Source of the DNA: CALJFL01 sp036961205
GTDB taxonomy: Bacteria; Pseudomonadota; Gammaproteobacteria; Pseudomonadales; Halieaceae
Direction: 5' to 3'
Assembly (NCBI GenBank): GCA_036961205.1
Contig: JBALVI010000002.1
Span: 434,001 to 498,000 of the forward strand
Length of the DNA stretch: 64,000 nucleotides
Every line of letters begins with the position of its first letter. The first letter of the stretch is position 1. Below the pieces are notes generated by a model that was not told the DNA's origin, made no database searches, and saw only the letters and a program-made list of their open reading frames with translations. Positions 9,573-17,111 of the stretch are shown piece after piece. A program made the position numbers and the translations under genes.

Positions 9573-9719
9573 GTGTAAGCTAGGAGCAACTGATCGCCCC
9601 ACAAGCACATTCATCTGCTTGTAATAGTTTGTCGCTAAGCTTTTCCAGATCCATAAACGCATAGCATTTGACAACTCTTTCGATTTTATCGGCGGTCCAA
9701 AAACATTGAGAACGTAGCC

Positions 9720-9911
9720 ATGACTTTTAACAGCAACAATTTTAACGCCCATGAGCTTTGCAGCCGCAAGCTCTGGCAAATCATAAACACAGAGAATAAC
9801 GACAGTGCCGATGCCAATCTGCGCGCCGCAGTGGAAGAACTTGCTGCCAGGCGTCACTATCTGGCCGAGTTATCCGATCTCGGCAAATTCAAGGACAATG
9901 ACCTCACCTAG
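9720..9911 (+). CDS. Small hypothetical protein, first gene of VWA/J-domain module
   Basis: A 63-residue, mostly helical, charged protein with no signal peptide or membrane segment; I do not recognise its family. Support for it being real: it starts after a plausible GAG-containing ribosome-binding region, reads in the same direction as the VWA and J-domain genes, and ends 16 bases before the VWA gene. The sequence is asparagine-rich at the start and then amphipathic (AAVEELAARRHYLAEL). A TTGACA hexamer sits at 9668-9673 but no good -10 follows it. The function may be linked to the VWA protein; this is inference from position only. Confidence 0.55.
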   Translation: MTFNSNNFNAHELCSRKLWQIINTENNDSADANLRAAVEELAARRHYLAELSDLGKFKDNDLT

Positions 9912-9927
9912 GTACAATTGATCGGCC

Positions 9928-10614
9928 ATGGCTAAACCACCCGCGGAGCGCTCCAGCGCTACTGACATTGCGCAATTTATCCAGCGTAGCACCGACATTA
10001 GCACTTTCGCAGACCGCCAGGCGCGGCTGATTTTTGCCATTGATGCAACCGCCAGTAGACAGGCCACGTGGGATACCGCCTGCCACCTGCAGAGCGCAAT
10101 GTTTAGCGCCACCAATCATATCTCTGCACTGGCTATACAGCTTTGTTATTACCGTGGAATTAATGATTTCTCTGCATCGCCCTGGCTGGGGGCCAGCGCT
10201 GAGTTGGCCAAAACCATGTCGCGGGTAAGCTGTGAAGGCGGTCAGACACAGATAGCCAGGCTACTGCGCCACGCGCTGGCAGAACATCAAAAATCATCTG
10301 TAAAAGCGGTCGTTTTCATCGGCGATGCCGTCGAGGAAAGCCCCGACAAACTCAGTCAATTAGCGGGCCAATGCGGTCTCAAGGGGTTACCTCTGTTTTT
10401 GTTTCAGGAGGGCCAATCCAATGCGGTTAAAGCCACCTTCCGTAACATGGCGAAGCTGAGCAAGGGCGCTTATGCCCATTTTGATCAACAGAGTGCCGAC
10501 ACCCTGGCTGGATTGTTGGGTGCCGTGGCAAGCTTCGCTGCCGGTGGCCACGCTGCATTGGAGAACATCAACAGCGACGGTGCTAAACTGCTGCTTCGCC
10601 AACTCAAGCCCTGA
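9928..10614 (+). CDS. VWA-like (von Willebrand factor A fold) protein
   Basis: A 228-aa cytoplasmic protein with a von Willebrand factor A-like fold, usually used for metal-dependent protein contacts. The metal-ion-dependent adhesion site is visible: DATAS at 39-43 (a DxSxS variant with Thr first), a central Thr in GGQTQ (about 107-111), and an acidic residue in FIGDAVEES. There is no signal peptide or transmembrane segment. It sits between a 63-aa small protein and a membrane J-domain protein (8-base gap), suggesting they act together, perhaps with a chaperone machine. The specific role is unknown. Confidence 0.75.
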   Translation: MAKPPAERSSATDIAQFIQRSTDISTFADRQARLIFAIDATASRQATWDTACHLQSAMFSATNHISALAIQLCYYRGINDFSASPWLGASAELAKTMSRVSCEGGQTQIARLLRHALAEHQKSSVKAVVFIGDAVEESPDKLSQLAGQCGLKGLPLFLFQEGQSNAVKATFRNMAKLSKGAYAHFDQQSADTLAGLLGAVASFAAGGHAALENINSDGAKLLLRQLKP

Positions 10615-10622
10615 GACCTTAA

Positions 10623-11333
10623 GTGCCACGACTCATCCTACTACTCGCCATTGCCGCCGTTCTATACATTCTGTTTCGGCGAGCCCAATCGGTACCACCC
10701 CACAAACGCCGCGCTGAATATGTAAAGCTGGGACTGGCTACAGCACTAGTAATCGTCATTGGCCTGACTATTACCGGCAAGATGCACTGGCTAGGCGCGG
10801 CCGCCACTGGCCTGTTGGTCCTTGCCCGACAATTGCTGCCCTCACTGATTCGTTTTTTTCCGATGCTGGCGTCGCTCAAGGGACGAGGCGGCCCAAGTGC
10901 TGGACAGTCTTCCACCGTGGCCACAGAAATTCTACGCATGAATCTGGATCACGATACCGGAGCCCTGAATGGCGAAGTTCTCAAGGGGCGCCACAAGGAC
11001 TGGCGCTTGAGTGATATGGATCGCGAGCAACTTGAAGACCTGCTGCACTATTGTCGAGTTGAAGACAACGATTCTGTACAGCTACTGGCCAGCTACCTGC
11101 AGCAAAGGTTCCCGGGAGAAAGTGGTTTCGAGCCCGGCTCAGCCCAACCGGCAGACAATACCAATATGACGCGAGAGGAGGCCTTAGCCGTACTCGGCGT
11201 GGAGGATGACGCGGACAAGGAGGCAATAGTCAGTGCCCACCGAAGCCTGATGCAAAAGCTACATCCAGACCGTGGCGGCAATCACTATCTGGCCGCCAAG
11301 GTGAATCAGGCAAAGGACTTTCTACTGGGCTGA
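10623..11333 (+). CDS. Membrane-anchored J-domain (DnaJ-like) co-chaperone
   Basis: A 236-aa protein with two N-terminal transmembrane segments (about 3-18 and 36-70, the second region possibly two passes). A middle domain (about 105-165, containing TGALNGEVLKGR and LEDLLHYC) recurs in proteobacterial DnaJ-like proteins. The C-terminal J domain carries the HPD triad at 214-216 (LHPDRGG), which stimulates Hsp70 ATPase. The J domain at the C-terminus facing the cytoplasm recalls Tim14/Pam18 and DjlA-like proteins. It has a GTG start 8 bases after the VWA gene. The likely role is recruiting DnaK to a membrane-bound client; the client is unknown. Confidence 0.82.
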   Translation: MPRLILLLAIAAVLYILFRRAQSVPPHKRRAEYVKLGLATALVIVIGLTITGKMHWLGAAATGLLVLARQLLPSLIRFFPMLASLKGRGGPSAGQSSTVATEILRMNLDHDTGALNGEVLKGRHKDWRLSDMDREQLEDLLHYCRVEDNDSVQLLASYLQQRFPGESGFEPGSAQPADNTNMTREEALAVLGVEDDADKEAIVSAHRSLMQKLHPDRGGNHYLAAKVNQAKDFLLG

Positions 11334-11423
11334 GAAACCGCACGCTCCCCGCCCAACAGGCTGGCCAGAAGGCGGGCAAATGCTTACACTGCGCGGCTTC
11401 GCAGGAAAAGGCTTCAAACAATC

Positions 11424-11765
11424 ATGAACGAACTATTTGTAATCAGAAATCAACTCGGCCACTACTGGGGCAAGTCAAAAATGTGGGTGGATGGCAACGA
11501 CCCCAAAGCCAGCATGCGGCTGAAGCATCACGATGAAGCCCTGAACACGCTGTTTGAGCTGAGCTCCAAGGACATTGAGTTGCGAGGCGAGATCCTGCCC
11601 GTTGAGCTGAACAGTCGTGGTTATCCGGTGCTGGAGGTCAGTGCGGTGCCGCTGCCAGAGATACCCGGTGTTGAAGATACAGAAGAACTAGAAATAGCCG
11701 ATGACCTCAGCGCAGCCCCTGATACTGAGACCATAACTACAGACGGGGATACTGTTACTCCCTAG
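11424..11765 (+). CDS. Conserved hypothetical protein with acidic C-terminal tail
   Basis: A 113-aa soluble protein. The first 80 residues are well ordered (ELFVIRNQLGHYWGKS, ALNTLFELSSKDIELRGEIL), and the last 30 are acidic and Thr/Asp-rich, probably disordered. I recall similar N-terminal sequences in other gammaproteobacteria but no known function. An AGGAAAAGG stretch about 10 bases upstream is a good ribosome-binding site. It may belong to the VWA/J-domain transcript, 90 bases upstream, or have its own promoter. Confidence 0.7.
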   Translation: MNELFVIRNQLGHYWGKSKMWVDGNDPKASMRLKHHDEALNTLFELSSKDIELRGEILPVELNSRGYPVLEVSAVPLPEIPGVEDTEELEIADDLSAAPDTETITTDGDTVTP

Positions 11766-11783
11766 TCCTGGCAAACACCAGGA
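11766..11783. terminator. Short hairpin between convergent genes
   Basis: TCCTGG, a 6-base loop, then CCAGGA form a perfect 6-bp stem directly after the stop of the conserved hypothetical gene and before the convergent EthD-like gene. There is no clear U-run on either strand, so it could be a weak bidirectional terminator or an mRNA 3' end stabiliser. Confidence 0.3.
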
Positions 11784-11808
11784 ATATCACCCGGCAGAGT
11801 GTTGGGGC

Positions 11809-12519
11809 CTAATGTGTCACAGTTTTAAGCAGGTACTCGCTCATGGGAATGACCTCGATACGTTCGAAATCGAGAAAGCGCGAGCAACTTTCCAACAGCG
11901 TATTCATCTTAACCCCCAAGGCGGCATCATCCTCTACCCCGTAGAAGGCGTAATCTGATGTCATCGCCGCTTCCGGGAAGCTCTCTTCCACCAGCGCGCT
12001 AAGAGGTGGGGTATTTTTCGACAGAGGCCGGACGATGACATTCTGCCTGTAGGCAAATGTCGCCTGCGTCTCGATGGCAACAGCCGTGTGCTGGCCTTGC
12101 CACAAGTCCAACCACTGCGCCACTGACAAATGGTCTGGACGTTGCATAAACACTACCTGGCAAAACCCCGGTGTTCTGCCCGCCACGGGCGCCGGACGCG
12201 CAGCGTCGGCCAATTGATCCGATTCGGTGACCAGATAGCAGCTCTGAGCGGTACTCAGCGGCACCAAGCTTTGCAACAGCTTAACGTGCCCGTTCACCGC
12301 ATCCACCCACACCGAAAGAACCGCATCGGGTGGCGGCTCCGCTGCGACTATTCGTCGGCCTTCGGCCGCAGCGACTTCGCTGTCAACGACAGTAAGCCGC
12401 AAACCGTGGATTGGGGTGAGCATCAGCCACTGCTCTTCAGCAAGCGCCAGCAGTTGGTCGCGAAATGTGTCGCCATCAACGTCCGCTGGGCGCCACAGAC
12501 TTATGACCAGCTTTTCCAA
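11809..12519 (-). CDS. EthD-domain-like protein
   Basis: A 236-aa protein resembling the EthD dimeric alpha/beta-barrel family, often found beside short-chain dehydrogenases in degradation clusters. Features are an N-terminal KLVISLWRP strand and a second half (FCQVVFMQRPDHLSVAQWLDLWQGQHTAVA) typical of EthD repeats, with the characteristic W-x3-H pattern, suggesting two tandem ferredoxin-like domains. The start is TTG, supported by GGAGGTGAG about 5 bases upstream. It lies downstream of the short-chain dehydrogenase on the same strand, with a 170-base gap containing a hairpin. The substrate is unknown; a role in lipid or steroid breakdown is inferred from neighbours. Confidence 0.7.
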   Translation of the reverse strand: MEKLVISLWRPADVDGDTFRDQLLALAEEQWLMLTPIHGLRLTVVDSEVAAAEGRRIVAAEPPPDAVLSVWVDAVNGHVKLLQSLVPLSTAQSCYLVTESDQLADAARPAPVAGRTPGFCQVVFMQRPDHLSVAQWLDLWQGQHTAVAIETQATFAYRQNVIVRPLSKNTPPLSALVEESFPEAAMTSDYAFYGVEDDAALGVKMNTLLESCSRFLDFERIEVIPMSEYLLKTVTH

Positions 12520-12573
12520 TCAGCTCACCTCCGCGTTAAATAACAGTTCTTCGCATATTAGCGGAGTATCTAC

Positions 12574-12616
12574 CCAATCTCCAAAGGCCTGACTTCGGTA
12601 GGTCCTTGGAGATCGG
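12574..12616 (-). other. Long imperfect inverted repeat in the SDR-EthD intergenic gap
   Basis: Left arm 12574-12587 (CCAATCTCCAAAGG) pairs with right arm 12604-12616 (CCTTGGAGATCGG): 11 contiguous base pairs apart from one bulged A, then one mismatch and two more pairs, around a 16-base loop. It lies in the 170 bases between the dehydrogenase stop and the EthD-like gene. No U-run follows on the minus strand, so it is more likely an mRNA processing or stability element, or a protein-binding site, than a classic terminator. Confidence 0.4.
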
Positions 12617-12689
12617 TGTAAGCTTCCGGGGTCGGGCGAGCATAGCCTTCTCAGTCTGCAACTCGGCCCCACGGTAGTGTGCGATGAGC

Positions 12690-13460
12690 CTAAATAATTT
12701 GTGGCGGGGTTATAGTAGCCGCGTTGTCGATCACCATCTCTGCCCCGTTCACAATACGTGATTCGTCGGAAACGAGGTACAACACCATATTGGCAATATC
12801 CTCTGGGTCGCACATATTGGCTGCACTGGCCAAAGCGTCAATTTCTTCCTGGGAGGCTGTGTCTTTGCCAGTAGCCACCTTGACCACCATAGGCGTGGCT
12901 ACACCATCGGGGTGGATAGAGTTGCAGCGCACCCCATTGCCCTGCTCCTTGCAGTACATTGCCACACTTTTAGTCAGGGCCCGGACCGCTCCCTTGCTGG
13001 CACCGTAGGCAATGCAGAAAGACATACCCTGCATCGCCGATACCGACGACATGTTAACGATGGCACCGCCGCCGCTGGCGGTCATCGCGGGAATGGCATG
13101 CTTACACCCCAGGAATACGCCCTCGCTGTTCACTGCATTGATTTTACGCCAGTCAGCCAGTTCCGTATCGACTACGCTACCCAGCAACATCAACCCGGCG
13201 TTGTTGACCAAAATATCCAGACGTCCGAACTGTGCCACGGTGGCGTCGACGACCTGCCGCCAGTTGTCTTCATCAGTGACGTCCAGGCGCATGAATATCG
13301 CAGCGTCCCCCAACTCCTCCGCCAGGGCATTACCGTCAGCCTCGTTAAGATCGGCAATGACTACCTTGGCGCCTTCCTGTACCAGTAGACGGGCATCGGC
13401 CTTACCCATGCCGCTGGCCGCACCGGTAATAAGTGCCACCTTGTCGCTGACTCGCCCCAT
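12690..13460 (-). CDS. Short-chain dehydrogenase/reductase (hydroxysteroid/alcohol dehydrogenase type)
   Basis: NAD(P)-dependent oxidoreductase of the classical SDR family, 256 aa. It shows the cofactor motif TGAASGMG (14-21), an Asp after the second strand (VVIADLNEAD) that favours NAD, NNAG, catalytic Ser in MSSVSA, and YGASKGAV giving the Tyr-x3-Lys pair. The start has AGGAG at a good distance. The overall pattern resembles 3-alpha/20-beta-hydroxysteroid and cyclic alcohol dehydrogenases, but substrate specificity in this family cannot be assigned from sequence alone. It lies upstream of the EthD-like gene and near a second SDR and a ketosteroid isomerase. Confidence 0.9.
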   Translation of the reverse strand: MGRVSDKVALITGAASGMGKADARLLVQEGAKVVIADLNEADGNALAEELGDAAIFMRLDVTDEDNWRQVVDATVAQFGRLDILVNNAGLMLLGSVVDTELADWRKINAVNSEGVFLGCKHAIPAMTASGGGAIVNMSSVSAMQGMSFCIAYGASKGAVRALTKSVAMYCKEQGNGVRCNSIHPDGVATPMVVKVATGKDTASQEEIDALASAANMCDPEDIANMVLYLVSDESRIVNGAEMVIDNAATITPPQII

Positions 13461-13493
13461 TACAATACTCTCCTGAAAAGTTCAAAAATCACA

Positions 13494-13517
13494 TTCAACA
13501 ACTACTTCAACAACTAC
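13494..13517. repeat. Perfect 12-bp tandem duplication
   Basis: TTCAACAACTAC occurs twice back to back, just upstream of the dehydrogenase start on the minus strand (13460). The rest of the 247-base gap 13461-13707 shows no convincing promoter. The duplication could be replication slippage or part of an operator for the minus-strand gene. Confidence 0.6.
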
Positions 13518-13707
13518 GCAGCGCAGTTAAGCAAATGCCTTCACAAAGCTCAATTTCTCCTGGCGTAAAGCGCCGTCAGGGATATTCAGTTGAACTAAAC
13601 CAACACTAATAAGGTCTATGCCAAGTGCAAGAGGGCGCTCGCGCGATTGCTACAGGAATAGTATTCTTGCCCCCTTACATTCGCTAAACGACACATCGGA
13701 GTCAACT

Positions 13708-14427
13708 ATGTCAGAACAAGCCAAGCCATCGAGCCTTATCAACTGGGTGGGTTATCTGGGAATCACCATGCTGGTATTACTGCCGGTGTCAGTCATCACG
13801 GTGCGCTCCGGCGTTTGGCAGCAGGGCCTGTTACTGTTTGCGCTGGCCTGCCTGGTTTCGGCGGTATTGTTGGTGCTTTGCCTGATTCTGCTGGCGCTAC
13901 CTAAGTTTGCGGATAACAGAGCCGCCATTCTCAAGCGCAGTGTCTTGCTAGTACCCGGCAGTGTTCTGTTATTGACACTGTCTGTCGGTGGCGACGTGCC
14001 ACCTATCCACGACATTTCCACCGATACTACTAATCCGCCAATATTTGTCGCCGCAGTGGAGGCCAGGGGCGCCAATAGCAACAGTCTGGATACCACTGCT
14101 GAGACCGTCGCCCAACAAACAAGCGCATACCCTGATATCACCTCCTTAACCTCTGCGCTTGATGCGGAGCAGGCTTATGCCAGGGCCCTGGCCACGGCCG
14201 AAGACCTCGGTTGGGAGGTGTTAGCCAAGTACCCCGGCAACGGCATGATTGAGGCGGTGGCGACAACAGCCGTTATGGCATTCAAGGACGACATCGCCAT
14301 ACGAGTAAGTGCAACAGAGGCAGGTTCCGTGATCGACGTGAGATCGGTCTCTCGGGTTGGCCTCAGTGATCTGGGTGCCAACGCCAAACGGATTCGAGCT
14401 TTTCTCGATCACTTCAGCGCTGAGTAA
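13708..14427 (+). CDS. DUF1499 family membrane protein
   Basis: A 239-aa protein with three N-terminal transmembrane segments (about 10-30, 38-62, 72-92) followed by a DUF1499 domain containing PPIHDISTDTTNPP, YPDI, AFKDDIAIRVS and VGLSDLGANAKRIRAF, all hallmarks of that family. Its function is unknown. The frame is open from 13618, but the ATG at 13708 is preceded by CGGAG and begins just before the first membrane segment, so it is preferred. The protease gene follows 13 bases later, suggesting a two-gene envelope operon. Confidence 0.85.
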   Translation: MSEQAKPSSLINWVGYLGITMLVLLPVSVITVRSGVWQQGLLLFALACLVSAVLLVLCLILLALPKFADNRAAILKRSVLLVPGSVLLLTLSVGGDVPPIHDISTDTTNPPIFVAAVEARGANSNSLDTTAETVAQQTSAYPDITSLTSALDAEQAYARALATAEDLGWEVLAKYPGNGMIEAVATTAVMAFKDDIAIRVSATEAGSVIDVRSVSRVGLSDLGANAKRIRAFLDHFSAE

Positions 14428-14440
14428 TCCTGAGGCTGGA

Positions 14441-15505
14441 ATGAAGCATCTCAGCGCAGGGGTTTTATCACTGCTACTTTTGCTGGCCCTACCCGGCAGC
14501 CTGATCGCTCAGGAGGAAGTTGATTACCTCAGCTTCGCCACTGAGGATGAGGCCAATAGCACGGAGATATTCAGCAAGGCCAGTCCAGCAGTGGTCTTTG
14601 TCACCAACAAAGCACTGAGACGAAGCTTGTTCAGCCGCAACGTACAAGAAATCCCCAGGGGCTCAGGTACAGGATTTGTCTGGGACGACAGCGGCCTTAT
14701 CGTCACTAACTTCCATGTCATTGCCGGAGCCCACAGGCTCACAGTTACCCTGCAGGACAACAGGGAATATGACGCAGAGATTATCGGTATCGCACCAGAG
14801 AAGGATCTGGCGGTGCTGCGCCTTGCTCAGGCCCCTGAAGATCTGGTGACACTGCCTTTGGGGGATTCATCCGAGTTGACTGTGGGTCGCAAGGTACTTG
14901 CTATTGGCAATCCTTTCGGCCTGGACACCACGCTGACTACAGGCGTGGTCAGTGCCCTGGGGAGGGAAATCAAAGCGCCGAGTAACCGTATTATCCGCGG
15001 TGTCATCCAGACCGACGCGGCGATCAACCCGGGCAATTCCGGCGGCCCTCTACTTAACTCGCTGGGCCAGCTGGTTGGTGTAAACACCGCGATTTACAGC
15101 CCCAGTGGTGCCAGCGCGGGTATCGGCTTCGCAATTCCGGTCAATACCGTGAAGGCAGTTGTGCCACAGCTAATCAGTTACGGCCGGGTGTTGCGCCCCA
15201 TCATGGGACTGGAACTTGCCAGCGACCGCTGGATCGCACGCTATCGTATAAAAGGCCTGCCGGTAGTCAGCATCTATCCCGGTCTACCGGCTGCCGAGGC
15301 AGGCATGACCGGCGCCTACCGAAATTCACGAGGGGAAATTACCCTGGGCGATATCATCACCCATATTGACGGTAAACCAGTGAACAGTAATGACGATTAT
15401 TTCAGTGCCCTTGAGTCCCATGAAATTGGTGACACCATCGAGGTGCGGACTATTCGTGATAAAGAGGAAAAACGGTTTGAGATCATCCTGATCGAATCCC
15501 AGTAA
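14441..15505 (+). CDS. DegS/HtrA-like serine protease with PDZ domain
   Basis: Trypsin-like periplasmic serine protease of 354 aa. The start MKHLSAGVLSLLLLLALPGS gives a signal peptide or anchor ending near IAQEE. The catalytic triad is visible: His in TNFHVIAG, Asp in EKDLAVLRL, Ser in INPGNSGGPL. Ile-rich substrate strands (GIGFAIPVN) precede one C-terminal PDZ domain (about 255-350). The single PDZ domain and short length fit DegS-type proteases or stand-alone S1C proteases rather than DegP, which has two. No rseAB or rpoE neighbour is present, so a sigma-E role is not implied. It follows the DUF1499 gene by 13 bases. Confidence 0.9.
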   Translation: MKHLSAGVLSLLLLLALPGSLIAQEEVDYLSFATEDEANSTEIFSKASPAVVFVTNKALRRSLFSRNVQEIPRGSGTGFVWDDSGLIVTNFHVIAGAHRLTVTLQDNREYDAEIIGIAPEKDLAVLRLAQAPEDLVTLPLGDSSELTVGRKVLAIGNPFGLDTTLTTGVVSALGREIKAPSNRIIRGVIQTDAAINPGNSGGPLLNSLGQLVGVNTAIYSPSGASAGIGFAIPVNTVKAVVPQLISYGRVLRPIMGLELASDRWIARYRIKGLPVVSIYPGLPAAEAGMTGAYRNSRGEITLGDIITHIDGKPVNSNDDYFSALESHEIGDTIEVRTIRDKEEKRFEIILIESQ

Positions 15506-15540
15506 CCGCATTACGCCCGCTCAATACGCCTGGACGCATT

Positions 15541-16290
15541 TCAGGAAAGCGTGCCGCCATCAACCCGAATTTCCTCGCCAGTAATATGAATACCGTCTGC
15601 TGAGGCCAGCAGTGCAATAGTGCCTGCGACAGCCTCTGGTTCAGCCGCACCTGTCAGGGATACCACCCGCGGTATCAGTTCAAAATCCATGGTGTCCGGA
15701 TATTCAATACCGTGGGTCATGCCCGTCTTTATGTCGCCAGGGCAGACACAGTTCGCGCGCACCCCGCGCTTGCCATATTCAATGGCGATGCTGCGCGTCA
15801 TCGCCAACACCCCACCCTTACTGGCGGAATAAGCGGCGCCACTTGGCAAACCCGCAAGAGCGGCGGTAGAGGCAGCGTTAACGATACTGCCCCGACTCTC
15901 TACCAGGTGCGGCAGCACCGCCCGGCAAAGCAGCATGGTACCGGTAAGGTTCACCGCAATGATTTTGTCCCAATCATCCAACAGTAATTTCTCGGTATCA
16001 TCAAAGCGCAAAATACCTGCCATATTGACCAGGGCGTAGAGACTCCCATAACGGGTGACACACTCTGATACTGTAGCCTCGACCTGCTCGGCCCGGCTGA
16101 CATCACACTGTGACGCGCTTGCCGTGCCCCCGCTAGCTTCTATTTCCGCGACCACTTTCGCCAACGACTGCTCATGTAAATCTACACAGAGAACCGAGCC
16201 ACCTTCGGCGGCAATACGCACCGCTGCGGCCCGACCGATGCCACTGCCGGCACCGGTTACCAACACCACTTTATTGTCGAATCGTTGCAT
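15541..16290 (-). CDS. Short-chain dehydrogenase/reductase
   Basis: Classical SDR oxidoreductase of 249 aa from the ATG at 16290; the longer open frame to 16458 adds an unrelated leader. Motifs: TGAGSGIG for cofactor, VLCVDL with an Asp favouring NAD, NMAG in place of NNAG, NAAS with the catalytic Ser, and YSASKGGV for Tyr-x3-Lys. The C-terminus ends with the common GEEIRVDGGTLS. It lies head to head with the ketosteroid isomerase gene across 298 bases, so the two could share a control region. Substrate is unassigned; hydroxysteroid or other secondary alcohols are plausible. Confidence 0.9.
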   Translation of the reverse strand: MQRFDNKVVLVTGAGSGIGRAAAVRIAAEGGSVLCVDLHEQSLAKVVAEIEASGGTASASQCDVSRAEQVEATVSECVTRYGSLYALVNMAGILRFDDTEKLLLDDWDKIIAVNLTGTMLLCRAVLPHLVESRGSIVNAASTAALAGLPSGAAYSASKGGVLAMTRSIAIEYGKRGVRANCVCPGDIKTGMTHGIEYPDTMDFELIPRVVSLTGAAEPEAVAGTIALLASADGIHITGEEIRVDGGTLS

Positions 16291-16519
16291 AATATAGAGT
16301 TCCAGAAAGAAGGCCGCACCAGCATGCCCGTAGTAGAGGGAGGCGGTCAACCACGGCGGTTTGACGCAATGAACCACAGGCGAAATAGCCAATTTGAAAT
16401 GCGACCCGCCCGATTGGATCAACTTCGCTGGCCCTATAGACCCTTGCCGCCGTTGCACGCTACCTTAGTATGGTGCGTACAACTCACTCTGAGCAATGCC
16501 CTGAGGCGAGAGGCAGAAC

Positions 16520-16546
16520 TCCAGCGGTAACGACAGCCTCGCTGGA
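16520..16546. promoter_or_regulatory. Inverted repeat upstream of ketosteroid isomerase gene
   Basis: TCCAGCG and CGCTGGA form a perfect 7-bp inverted repeat around a 13-base spacer, about 42 bases before the isomerase start. It lies in the 298-base divergent gap 16291-16588, which otherwise shows no confident promoter. It may be an operator or a leader hairpin. Confidence 0.35.
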
Positions 16547-16588
16547 ACTGTAAGCACTGCAAATTATTTATCTGACAGGAACCTGACT

Positions 16589-16942
16589 ATGGAAAACAGC
16601 ATAAAAGTAGCCGCCGTACACCGCTATGTGGAGGCGTTTGAAAAAGCCGATATAGATATCATAAAGGACATTTATGCCGCCGATGCGGTGGTGGAAGACC
16701 CCGTGGGCAAAGACACTTACACGGGTATTGATGCGATCTGTACGTTCTACGAGCCAGCGCTGAGTTCAGGCGCCAAACTTGAACTCACCGGCAGTCCACG
16801 CTGCGCCGGCAATACGGTCGCATTCCCATTCAAGGCAGAGGTGCAGGGCATGACAATTGAAATTATCGACGTTTTCGAATTCAACAGCGAGGGTAAAGTC
16901 GTGACCATGCGAGCCTATTGGGGCGAGGACAATATTACTTAA
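16589..16942 (+). CDS. Steroid delta-isomerase (ketosteroid isomerase)
   Basis: Small SnoaL/NTF2-fold enzyme, 117 aa, that moves the C5-C6 double bond of 3-oxo-delta5-steroids to C4-C5. Aligning by eye to the Comamonas testosteroni enzyme, all three catalytic residues are present: Tyr13 (RYVEAF), Asp37 (VVEDPVG) and Asp94 (IIDVFEF). The family-specific stretches FYEPAL, LELTG and GKVVTMRAYWGEDNI are also kept. This is much closer to true ketosteroid isomerases than to generic SnoaL-like proteins. The divergent SDR and the nearby SDR/EthD pair suggest steroid or sterol-like substrate modification, though no ring-cleavage genes are in the window. Confidence 0.88.
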   Translation: MENSIKVAAVHRYVEAFEKADIDIIKDIYAADAVVEDPVGKDTYTGIDAICTFYEPALSSGAKLELTGSPRCAGNTVAFPFKAEVQGMTIEIIDVFEFNSEGKVVTMRAYWGEDNIT

Positions 16943-17018
16943 ACTTGCACAAACCCGCACAACTCCAAGCCTGTATAGACTGATTTAGATCACAAAAGCG
17001 CGAAATCTCCGGATTTTT

Positions 17019-17034
17019 GGTGACCTGGCTCACA
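17019..17034 (+). promoter_or_regulatory. CRP/Vfr-like site upstream of HD-GYP gene
   Basis: GGTGA-N6-TCACA matches the CRP consensus TGTGA-N6-TCACA at 9 of 10 fixed positions. It sits inside a pair of 11-bp direct repeats TTTGGTGACCT at 17016-17026 and 17035-17045, offset by 19 bases. The site is about 80 bases before the HD-GYP start. Whether the organism uses cAMP-CRP here is inference. Confidence 0.45.
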
Positions 17035-17111
17035 TTTGGTGACCTAATTACTCGACCAGCCCCCCCGCTGTAACTAGGGTGGAGGTGAACAGTTTGCACT
17101 TGGAATGCTAA

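Noticed and set aside
9601..9622. ACAAGC and GCTTGT hairpin after the PhoD gene
   Set aside because: Only a 6-bp stem without a U-run; could be chance.
9668..9673. Perfect TTGACA upstream of the 63-aa gene
   Set aside because: No acceptable -10 hexamer lies at 16-18 bases, so it was not called as a promoter.
11348..11376. CCCGCC and GGCGGG inverted repeat after the J-domain gene
   Set aside because: The loop is 17 bases and no U-run follows; too weak to call a terminator.
12520..12813. 97-codon frame on the minus strand between the EthD-like and SDR genes
   Set aside because: It overlaps the SDR end in another frame, is rich in Arg and Cys unlike its neighbours, and matches no family.
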